A stretch of DNA of 10,433 nt from the NCBI GenBank assembly GCA_030151825.1, contig JASLCP010000026.1, positions 1 through 10,433 of the forward strand. The letters are read 5' to 3'. Of the stretch, positions 4,635-10,433 are shown one piece after another (position 1 is the stretch's first letter; each line of letters starts with the position of its first letter). The notes under the pieces were generated by a model. That model saw only the letters and a program-made list of their open reading frames with translations, ran no database searches and was not told the origin of the DNA. The translations under genes and the position numbers were made by a program. The stretch is from Candidatus Saccharimonadales bacterium. GTDB lineage: Bacteria > Patescibacteriota > Saccharimonadia > Saccharimonadales > Saccharimonadaceae.

Positions 4635-7600
4635 CGTCCGTTTGTAATAGTGATGTTTCGAATGCCAAAATACCTTTGTAACTCGCCTCAAATTCACTGG
4701 TGTCGGGCAAATCGAGTGTCGTGATACACTGCCAGATACGCTGGACTAATCGACTAAAAGTCTCGAGCTCTTCGGCACTAAAGGTAGTTTTGAGGCCAAT
4801 AATTGTGCCATCATTCATCGGCTCGACAAACTGCAAAATACCCTGCTCGACCGTATAGTTGCTATAGGTGCGTGACCGTTCGACTAGCAGTTTATAAAAC
4901 ATCAGCTGCTGACGATAACGGTGTAACTTGATTTTTTCGTAGTCGGTTTTACCCTTCCAGTCACGGACAGCTTTGCCGGTTTTGTAGTCAGTGACGACCA
5001 TCGTGCGGGCTTTGATATCGATATCGATCAAGTCGAGCTTGCCAGTCAAATGCGCCTCACCGAGCATTGATTGTTCACTGGCAAAATCGACCTCTGGTTT
5101 TTGGCCGGCATGAAAATCAATGTATTTTTGCTCCAAAAAGGCCTGCAACGAGTCACTTCCCTTTTGCAAATACAGCTGAAACTCGTCGTTAGGCAAGCGT
5201 TGATCGCGCAAGTAGGTTTCAAAATCGTGCAAAATATCTTCGGGTGCGCGGTGTGTTTCGGTGGCGGTCAAATGGGCGTGAGCGCGCTGCAGTGTCGCGT
5301 GAATCGCCGTTCCATAGGCGGCTTGCGGACTGAGCGACTGCGGAAAATGCAGCAGGTAATTAAGGAGAAAACTACGCGGACCACCACTGGTGACGTCAAG
5401 GAATGCACCAATATGCGTCGCGCTGAGTTTATAGCGCGATAATAGCGGCTGCAGTAGTTTTTGCTGGGTACCTTGCTTGATACTGACGAGCGGTTGGTAC
5501 CACTCCAGTGCCGTAGTGGTTTCGAGCGTTTCGACCGTATGTTCGAGTGAGTGGTGCTGTGCCTGCCACGCTGCCGTTGCCAAAAAGCTGGCCGGTAGCA
5601 ATGATTTGCCAGCGTCGTTTGCCAGTGCGTAGCTAATCGTCAATTGCTGCTTGGCGCGTGTCATTGCGACAAAGAAGAGGCGTAATCGTTCGTCTAGCGA
5701 TCCTCCGCTTGGCGCTAGCGGCAAGTTCTCTGGGTAGCCAATCATGCGGTGTGGCGTCCGAACGCGTTCGCCCCATGTTGTGTCAACCGCGCCAATCACA
5801 AAGACATGGTCGTATTCCAGTCCTTTTGATTTGTGTGCGGTCATCAGATTAACGGCGCCGTCAAGCTTGTCAACAATCGGCCGCAGGCTGGTAATCGTAC
5901 TACCAAGCTGACGGTGCAGACGGATAAACGCGAGAAAACTCCCCAGTTTTGGCGCCTCATCGGGATGAAATTCACGTAATTTGCTACGAATCGAACGCAA
6001 GGCTTCTAGATACGTCAAATACGCGTCGGTGTGCGATTCGAGTTGCTCGGCACTAAAGAAATACTCATAGAAGGGTGAGGTAAGCAGGTCGCTTGGTGAT
6101 TGCGATAGTGATACCAACTGTTTGCTCTGTGGTGTACCCATCATCAGGTCGAGCATACGCTCCAGCGGCAAGTGTAGACTGGCCTGCCCCATTGTCGTCA
6201 GCCAACGATGCAACGGTACAAACGTTGGCTGCACGGCCATTGTTTCCATCCATGAACTACGATTACTACTCGCCGCCAGGCTGAGTTTCCAAATATCGAC
6301 GGGGTCAAACTGCCACGCGGGATACGCCAATAGTTGCGGCAATAAGGTGTTGGTGGTCGTATGGTCGTTTTCGGCAATGGCGACGATAATCTGTGCTAAT
6401 AGTTCGAGCTGCACGATGACGTCAAGCTCGAGGACATTGTCGCGTCGTTCGTAATTAACGGCAATATCGGCATGAGCAAAGTATGGCAATAAATCGACAA
6501 TTTCGCTGTGTTTTCGTGCCAATACGGCAATCGAATCAGCCGCTGTACCATCTTTGATCAGTGTGCTGATCCTTTTGACCAGCCACGTTCGTTCGTCGCT
6601 GGCAGTATCTGTCTCGATTAATTCGACTTTACTATCACTCACTTTGACATGCGGGGTTAAGGTTTTATCGAGCCCTGGAATGCGTGTTTCCAGACGGTCA
6701 CCTCCCTGAATAATCACGTCGCGGGCCTGGGTCAAAATCGGTGGCGCGCTACGATAATTATCGACGAGTGTGATGATTTTTGTCATTGGGTACTGACTAC
6801 GAAAGCCCACAATATTGCTAATATCAGCGCCCTGAAAACTATATATCGCCTGATCGTCGTCACCTACCACCAGAATATTCGGCATGCTCTCGGCGACCGG
6901 ATTATCGGTCAGGTTATGCAAAATACGCATCTGCGCCATGTTGGTATCCTGAAATTCGTCGACCATGATGTACTGGTGTTTTTCTTGCAAGTTGTATTTT
7001 AGCTCGGGGACGCGCTCAATTGTCTGGATGACGTCCAAAATCATGTCGTCAAAATCGTACAGCGCCGCGGCCTGCATACGCGCCAGGTATTGGTAATAGA
7101 TAAAGCTGACGGCGCGTAGTTTTTCTTGACGAGCGCGAGACTTAAAAACAAAGGCACCTTGCTGGTTTTTGGTCATCCATTGATTGCGCCACGCGGTGAC
7201 TGGTTTGGTTGAATTATCAGTGATAGCGGTCGTCACAGCAAATTGTAGGCTGTCGGCAAGGATATTGGCTAGCGATACGATGCCGGTGACGGGCAGTTCG
7301 GTAGCGCTGGTGCGAATAGTGTCGATGTGCGGCGCCAGTTGTTCGGCAGTGGTTTTTTTGATACCAGCGGCAAAAATGTCGGCCAGCAACCGCTCGGCAG
7401 TGTCGATAATGCTGTCATTGTCATCAAGAATCGATAGGAGTTCGTCGCTCGACAGACCGCTTTTTTTGAGTTCCGAAATTGTTCGCAAGGTTTCGCGCAG
7501 ATAGGTGTATTCACCGTTCATTTTGCTGGCTAGTGGACTACTGTACTCTAGCTCGTCAAAGATAGTGCGGATAATTTCGTACGTCGACAATTCATCGGCC

Positions 7601-7938
7601 GGACGAAATTCGGCGCCGCGATAAAAGTGTTCGCGGTGGTGACTAATAATTTCGCTGCCAAAACTATGGAACGTATGAATCGCTACCTTGTAGGCTGCTG
7701 GTCCGATGATGTTGACCAAGCGCTGCCGCATAGCCGCTGCTCCGCTATCGGTAAAGGTTAGACACAAAATATTTTCAGGCAACGTGTCGGTTTGTTTGAG
7801 GATATTTGCCGCGCGCATGCTGAGCAGCTCAGTCTTGCCTGTGCCCGGTCCAGCAATCACCATGACAGGCCCATCAATTATATCAACCGCTTGTCGTTGA
7901 TGGTCGTTGAGTTTTTTGTAGCGCGTCGAAAAGTCCAT
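4630..7938 (-). CDS. UvrD/PcrA-like SF1A DNA helicase fused to a RecB-family PD-(D/E)XK nuclease
   Basis: This 1102-aa protein is predicted to be a 3'-5' helicase-nuclease acting in double-strand break or recombination repair. Helicase motifs: Q-motif LNDHQRQAV (10-18); Walker A GPGTGKT (30-36); TFTDSGAAAMRQRL (61-74); HTFHSFG (88-94); DEFQDT (327-332) with the catalytic Glu328; VVGDDDQAIYSFQGA (357-371); VDNYRS (392-397); MTAHKSKGLEY near 700; and FFVAMTRAKQQL near 758. UvrD and PcrA are usually about 650-750 aa, so about 300 residues are extra at the C-terminus. There, GTAIHATLQ near 878, GKLDLIDI near 968, TDYKTGK near 985 and a QxxxY-like RQQLMFYKLL near 1010 form a complete RecB-type nuclease site. 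This is the architecture of AddA, AdnA and related proteins. No AddB-type partner is visible in this window. The ATG has no strong ribosome site and a TATACT box lies 8 nt upstream. It may also be cotranscribed with the hydrolase gene, 31 nt upstream. Confidence 0.94.
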   Translation of the reverse strand: MDFSTRYKKLNDHQRQAVDIIDGPVMVIAGPGTGKTELLSMRAANILKQTDTLPENILCLTFTDSGAAAMRQRLVNIIGPAAYKVAIHTFHSFGSEIISHHREHFYRGAEFRPADELSTYEIIRTIFDELEYSSPLASKMNGEYTYLRETLRTISELKKSGLSSDELLSILDDNDSIIDTAERLLADIFAAGIKKTTAEQLAPHIDTIRTSATELPVTGIVSLANILADSLQFAVTTAITDNSTKPVTAWRNQWMTKNQQGAFVFKSRARQEKLRAVSFIYYQYLARMQAAALYDFDDMILDVIQTIERVPELKYNLQEKHQYIMVDEFQDTNMAQMRILHNLTDNPVAESMPNILVVGDDDQAIYSFQGADISNIVGFRSQYPMTKIITLVDNYRSAPPILTQARDVIIQGGDRLETRIPGLDKTLTPHVKVSDSKVELIETDTASDERTWLVKRISTLIKDGTAADSIAVLARKHSEIVDLLPYFAHADIAVNYERRDNVLELDVIVQLELLAQIIVAIAENDHTTTNTLLPQLLAYPAWQFDPVDIWKLSLAASSNRSSWMETMAVQPTFVPLHRWLTTMGQASLHLPLERMLDLMMGTPQSKQLVSLSQSPSDLLTSPFYEYFFSAEQLESHTDAYLTYLEALRSIRSKLREFHPDEAPKLGSFLAFIRLHRQLGSTITSLRPIVDKLDGAVNLMTAHKSKGLEYDHVFVIGAVDTTWGERVRTPHRMIGYPENLPLAPSGGSLDERLRLFFVAMTRAKQQLTISYALANDAGKSLLPASFLATAAWQAQHHSLEHTVETLETTTALEWYQPLVSIKQGTQQKLLQPLLSRYKLSATHIGAFLDVTSGGPRSFLLNYLLHFPQSLSPQAAYGTAIHATLQRAHAHLTATETHRAPEDILHDFETYLRDQRLPNDEFQLYLQKGSDSLQAFLEQKYIDFHAGQKPEVDFASEQSMLGEAHLTGKLDLIDIDIKARTMVVTDYKTGKAVRDWKGKTDYEKIKLHRYRQQLMFYKLLVERSRTYSNYTVEQGILQFVEPMNDGTIIGLKTTFSAEELETFSRLVQRIWQCITTLDLPDTSEFEASYKGILAFETSLLQTDD

Positions 7939-7946
7939 TACTTCTC

Positions 7947-7952
7947 AGTATA
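7947..7952 (-). promoter_or_regulatory. Candidate -10 box directly before the helicase gene
   Basis: TATACT on the minus strand ends 8 nt before the helicase ATG, in the 31-nt gap after the hydrolase stop. A start from it would give an almost leaderless mRNA. No good -35 exists at 16-18 bp, so this is weak; cotranscription from the hydrolase promoter is the alternative. Confidence 0.35.
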
Positions 7953-7969
7953 CATCAGGAGGCTCTATA

Positions 7970-9025
7970 TTAGGCGGCGATGGGGCGATGACAGAAAGTC
8001 GTATCAGATACGCTACGAACCGCCTCGCACATGACATCACCGTTCTCTTCGACGATACGTGGGTCACTTTCGATAACTTCGTGGACGGCTTTGAGACGCG
8101 CCTCCCATTTGTCTTGGCAGCGTGCATCGACCAGGCTTAGATGACCACCGCCCTTAAAGTTTTCGACCGATAGATTGTCGTACTGTTCGAGAATGGGCTC
8201 CCAGCGCCTGCCTTGTCCCATGATGTCGCCCATGTAGTTGGTGACATGACCAAAAGTATCGGCTGGCATGTGGCGAGCAGCGTCTCCCACGGCACCGCTG
8301 AGGAGCGTCGGGACTTCTTTGAGGTGCTGGAATTGCATTTTTGGATGCAAGGCAAAGGTACGCGGATAATGAATCATGGCGGACAGTGGTAATTTGTAAA
8401 ACGCCGTCAACGCACTAAATTCGTTGAGCACTAGCTGTGGAAGTTGTGGCAGGTCGCGCTCAAGGTCGACGCCGTCTGGGAAACACGGCACGGTGTAGTC
8501 ACCCACAACAACGCGTTTATTGTTGACGTAGGGCGCTTTGGCTGCGATACCTAGCGCGTGCATGCCGCCACGCGAAATGCCGTCAACCCACAAATGATCG
8601 GGGTCGCGGTCATCACGGAAGTGCATGTAATCGGCGATTTCGATAATGTTACAAACGCTGCGACCAAAGTGTCCGATGCGCGTTAGGTTTTGTTGTGGCG
8701 AGACGAAGGTTGTGTCGATACCGAGTTTGGCAGCTCGTAGCGCTCTGTCTTTGTTGATGCCTTGGTCATGAGTGAGCCATGCGGCGGTGGCGACGATACC
8801 AATGTCGATTGATCGCTGTTTGGCGAGGGTTGACGTGACATCGTAATACGCGCCGTTATCCATCGTGACGCGCTCTTTGCGAATTGTGGCATGACGGGTC
8901 TCGTCTTCGTACGTGACCTCTGTATGTATGACCGGATTGTCAAAGTCTTTGTACAAAAAATCCCCACTATCGTGGGGCGAATAGTCAGTGTTGTTACCGA
9001 ATGATTGCTCGATTGCGTGCGTCAT
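7970..9025 (-). CDS. Alpha/beta-hydrolase-fold protein, substrate unknown
   Basis: The 351 residues show an alpha/beta hydrolase core after a polar N-terminus of about 70 residues without signal peptide. The nucleophile elbow is DGISRGG (148-154) with Ser151 in G-x-S-x-G. The likely acid is Asp248 in GAVGD, and the likely catalytic base is His295 in GGGHLSL, in the right order and spacing. The WLTHDQGINKDRA stretch (83-95) with the following LGIDTTFVSPQ fits the strand and oxyanion region before the elbow. Members of this fold include esterases, lipases, peptidases and haloalkane dehalogenases, and I cannot choose among them. It would act in the cytoplasm. The ATG has GAGGAG 11 nt upstream, rather far, but the closer ATG is followed at once by a stop codon. 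A TTGACG-17-TATACT promoter precedes it, and the helicase gene follows after 31 nt on the same strand. Confidence 0.82.
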   Translation of the reverse strand: MTHAIEQSFGNNTDYSPHDSGDFLYKDFDNPVIHTEVTYEDETRHATIRKERVTMDNGAYYDVTSTLAKQRSIDIGIVATAAWLTHDQGINKDRALRAAKLGIDTTFVSPQQNLTRIGHFGRSVCNIIEIADYMHFRDDRDPDHLWVDGISRGGMHALGIAAKAPYVNNKRVVVGDYTVPCFPDGVDLERDLPQLPQLVLNEFSALTAFYKLPLSAMIHYPRTFALHPKMQFQHLKEVPTLLSGAVGDAARHMPADTFGHVTNYMGDIMGQGRRWEPILEQYDNLSVENFKGGGHLSLVDARCQDKWEARLKAVHEVIESDPRIVEENGDVMCEAVRSVSDTTFCHRPIAA

Positions 9026-9054
9026 GCTACATTAATCTCCTCGTTGGTGATTGC

Positions 9055-9083
9055 AGTATACCGCTCTTGGTTTTTTTCGTCAA
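9055..9083 (-). promoter_or_regulatory. Sigma70-type promoter of the hydrolase gene
   Basis: On the minus strand TTGACG (9078-9083) and TATACT (9055-9060) have exactly 17 bp between them, giving a start near 9048 and a short leader that still holds GAGGAG (9037-9042). Confidence 0.72.
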
Positions 9084-9089
9084 TACGCT

Positions 9090-9098
9090 ATTATACCA
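9090..9098 (-). promoter_or_regulatory. Second, extended -10 promoter candidate upstream of the hydrolase
   Basis: TGG-TATAAT on the minus strand (TATAAT 9090-9095) belongs to the 13-mer ATGGTATAATAGC, identical to the dus promoter core. No clear -35 is present. It would start near 9083, giving a tandem promoter. The stretch 9026-9155 is otherwise only the divergent control region. Confidence 0.4.
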
Positions 9099-9136
9099 TA
9101 AAAAGTATAAAAAATCTACCGTTCTTGGCTCTCCTG

Positions 9137-9145
9137 TGTTATACT
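9137..9145 (+). promoter_or_regulatory. Extended -10 promoter of the 162-aa gene, predicting a leaderless mRNA
   Basis: TGT-TATACT (TATACT at 9140-9145) lies 10 nt before the ATG at 9156 and there is no Shine-Dalgarno sequence in between. The -35 region is poor, as is often tolerated with an extended -10. Confidence 0.55.
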
Positions 9146-9155
9146 AGCGGTATCT

Positions 9156-9644
9156 ATGAGTGACGAAATCTACGACGACATCGCTATCGAACAGATCGCC
9201 AAAAGCAAATTTGGCCTGGCTGTCGATATCGACAAGGTGATTGTCCGCCAAATTCCGGTGAGTCACACGGCCGAGGCAACGGTGTTTTTGACCACCAAAA
9301 AGCAGTTGTTTGTGTATATTACGGCGCAGTCAAAGCTGGTGCTGAGCGATGTCAAAAAGATCGTGACGCGTATGGGGTTAAAGGCAGAATTATTTTTGCC
9401 ACCCAAAGGCGAAATTGACTATTTTGACGCTGTTGGACGCACTAAATTCCGTCAGATTTTTCCGGCACGGACCAATCCGAGCAAAGAAGATTTGATTTTT
9501 TATCGTACTCTGGCGCCCTATAACCCTGCCCTCATTCAGATTCACGAAGTCAAAGACGGTGAAATCAAGCAATTCGACACCGATGCATCGGGCGGATGGC
9601 GCACCGCGGCGCGCTTTACCTATCGCCGGATCAAAACGTCCTAA
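9156..9644 (+). CDS. Conserved-looking cytoplasmic protein, unknown function (162 aa)
   Basis: I do not recognise this protein. The 162 residues have no signal peptide, no membrane helix and no cysteine. The first 25 residues are acidic. Residues about 28-95 alternate beta-type stretches (KVIVRQIPV, EATVFLTTKK, LFVYITAQ) with a helix containing DVKKIVTRMG, a compact alpha/beta pattern. The second half has a motif-like segment with FRQIFPARTNP, DLIFYRTLAPYNPAL and QIHEVKDGEIKQFD, then a basic C-terminus (YRRIKTS). The density of Pro, Tyr, Arg and Phe in residues 97-130 looks like a conserved active or binding region, but I know of no function. It is monocistronic, divergent from the hydrolase gene, with an extended -10 so close to the ATG that a leaderless transcript is likely. 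Confidence 0.85.
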   Translation: MSDEIYDDIAIEQIAKSKFGLAVDIDKVIVRQIPVSHTAEATVFLTTKKQLFVYITAQSKLVLSDVKKIVTRMGLKAELFLPPKGEIDYFDAVGRTKFRQIFPARTNPSKEDLIFYRTLAPYNPALIQIHEVKDGEIKQFDTDASGGWRTAARFTYRRIKTS

Positions 9645-9651
9645 ATACATG

Positions 9652-9687
9652 AAAAACCCGTCCGCTCTATGATGAAAACAGACGGGT
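9652..9687 (-). terminator. Intrinsic terminator of the 129-aa minus-strand gene
   Basis: On the minus strand ACCCGTC (9681-9687) pairs with GACGGGT (9656-9662) around an 18-nt loop and is followed by TTTTT (9656-9652). The stem is also a weak candidate for the plus-strand 9156 gene, but without a U-run on that side. Confidence 0.6.
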
Positions 9688-9710
9688 ACTCCCCTTTCGA
9701 ATTGGTGACA

Positions 9711-10100
9711 TTATAGCGTCCGCCCTGTTAGAACGATATCAGCTCGCGACAAGCTACTTGCGAATAGCTGCAAATAGCTATGATCGACTCGGCCGACCCA
9801 CCGATGACGGGTGTCGTATACCCACGCTGATGGGTGCTTCATACTGACGAAATGGTTGGTAATGACCGTTCCGCGGCCAAGTCGGCAGGCCAGATGAACA
9901 ACACCGTGCAAATCGTATCTCCAACGGAGCTGCAGTCTGGTGGCGGACAGATGCTGCACGTTACGAAGAAGGTGTGCGATATCGCTCGGTGTTGCGACTG
10001 GCTGATTGGCGAGCCGCACATACCGTTCGTCCATAATCTGGCAATCGAGACGACTGTGGGCGACACCAGTGATAGTGTCGGCAAATTCCTGAAGGTTCAT
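9711..10100 (-). CDS. 129-aa protein of unknown function
   Basis: I do not recognise this protein. It has 129 residues, no signal peptide and no clear membrane helix, many Arg and His residues, and two Trp in the pattern WVYDTRHRWVGRVDHSYL near residues 92-109. A segment RWRYDLHGVVHLACRLGRG (about 59-77) looks like a beta-rich core. The ATG at 10098-10100 is preceded by AAGGAC with only 1 nt spacing, so the true start may differ; the frame is open upstream to a TAA near 10152, with only non-ATG starts. A promoter (10136-10164) upstream and a hairpin terminator (9652-9687) downstream support the minus strand over the overlapping plus-strand frame at 9834-10136, which has neither. Confidence 0.6.
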   Translation of the reverse strand: MNLQEFADTITGVAHSRLDCQIMDERYVRLANQPVATPSDIAHLLRNVQHLSATRLQLRWRYDLHGVVHLACRLGRGTVITNHFVSMKHPSAWVYDTRHRWVGRVDHSYLQLFASSLSRADIVLTGRTL

Positions 10101-10135
10101 GTCCTTGGCCTTTCGTCGAAAGAGACAGTGGACTA

Positions 10136-10164
10136 GTTGTACCAGTTTTTATTATTTTTGTAAA
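10136..10164 (-). promoter_or_regulatory. Promoter for the 129-aa gene
   Basis: On the minus strand TTTACA (10159-10164) and TACAAC (10136-10141) are 17 bp apart, with TGG before the -10. The -10 matches only 4 of 6 consensus bases. The -35 lies directly after the U-tract of the upstream terminator. Confidence 0.45.
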
Positions 10165-10208
10165 TAAAATATCCCGTAGTGCCACTGTCTGGTTGGCACT
10201 ACGGGATA
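10162..10208 (-). terminator. Strong intrinsic terminator of the right-edge gene
   Basis: A perfect 14-bp stem TATCCCGTAGTGCC / GGCACTACGGGATA (10195-10208 with 10170-10183) closes an 11-nt loop. On the minus strand it is followed by TTTTATTT. It lies 13 nt after the TAG of the 69-aa ORF. Confidence 0.85.
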
Positions 10209-10221
10209 GTGTGATGCCTTT

Positions 10222-10431
10222 CTAGATGGTGTTACGGGATTTTAGGCGACGAACCGCGCCAGCAAAAAAAACGGCGATGCTTGATGGCTTGATCAGTGTG
10301 TCCGAGTGAACTCTGACGCGCTCAGTTCTGCACTCGCCGTGTGTTCCGTCGGGAAAATCGATGCGAATGTGCGTTTCTTCTGCCACGAAACCATCTTGGT
10401 TTTGGATGATTTTTGCCAGTGGGAATGCCAT
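10222..10431 (-). CDS. Small protein of unknown function at the window edge (69 aa visible)
   Basis: An ATG lies at 10429-10431, 2 nt from the end of the window, so the ribosome site cannot be seen and the real start may lie beyond. The visible 69 residues have no signal peptide. The region around residues 20-42 (THIRIDFPDGTHGECRTERV) reads as beta strands with a DG turn. A short hydrophobic patch (SSIAVFFAGAV, about 50-60) is too short and too late for a clear membrane anchor, and the end is basic (RRLKSRNTI). I do not recognise a family. The strong terminator 13 nt after the stop supports it as a real gene. Confidence 0.6.
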   Translation of the reverse strand: MAFPLAKIIQNQDGFVAEETHIRIDFPDGTHGECRTERVRVHSDTLIKPSSIAVFFAGAVRRLKSRNTI

Positions 10432-10433
10432 TC

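Noticed and set aside
9834..10136. Plus-strand 100-aa frame opposite the 129-aa minus-strand gene
   Set aside because: No ribosome site, promoter or terminator on that strand; the minus strand has promoter and terminator.
1..10433. CRISPR array, insertion sequence, retron or toxin-antitoxin pair
   Set aside because: No regularly spaced repeats, transposase, reverse transcriptase or paired toxin-like genes were found in any frame.

Overview
The window looks like a chromosomal segment of a small-genome bacterium at roughly 48-50% GC, using the standard code (TGA is a stop in at least two genes). I lean towards Candidatus Saccharibacteria (TM7, Patescibacteria/CPR). The reasons are the many short lineage-restricted proteins between a few universal genes, the UvrD-RecB-type fusion, a tRNA without encoded CCA, and several apparently leaderless genes. 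This placement is inference; no sequence here proves the phylum.

Layout, left to right. Positions 1-1419 (+) hold the end of the F1Fo-ATP synthase operon: the C-terminal two thirds of atpD, then atpC, then a strong bidirectional terminator. Facing it on the minus strand is an unlisted 50-aa single-pass membrane peptide (1492-1644) with a near-consensus promoter. A divergent promoter drives a two-gene plus-strand unit (1807-2894): a 99-aa membrane-anchored peptide and a 262-aa helical protein with a signal peptide and a late hydrophobic segment. It ends in a hairpin shared with a convergent tRNA-dihydrouridine synthase gene (2944-3891, -).

Positions 3914-4633 (-) form the strangest part of the window. 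One apparent transcription unit carries a sigma70-type promoter overlapped by a palindrome, a structured leader, and a tRNA-Pro-like gene with a hairpin inserted in its D-loop and an anticodon loop that can pair shut. These are followed by a Shine-Dalgarno site inside a hairpin, a 59-aa basic ORF, a run of strong hairpins (one with a perfect 15-bp stem), and an intrinsic terminator.

Positions 4630-7938 (-) encode a 1102-aa UvrD/PcrA-like helicase fused to a RecB-family PD-(D/E)XK nuclease. Just upstream and probably cotranscribed is a 351-aa alpha/beta-hydrolase-fold protein (7970-9025, -). A divergent promoter region separates it from a 162-aa orphan protein (9156-9644, +). The right end has a 129-aa minus-strand ORF (9711-10100) with its own promoter and terminator, another strong terminator, and a 69-aa minus-strand ORF whose start lies at the window edge.

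The genes do not form one pathway. They are energy production (ATP synthase), RNA modification (Dus), DNA repair or degradation (helicase-nuclease) and cell-envelope or unknown small proteins, in short units separated by compact hairpin terminators. A recurring feature is a TATAAT-like box, often with an upstream TGn, only 8-11 nt before an ATG that lacks a good Shine-Dalgarno sequence.
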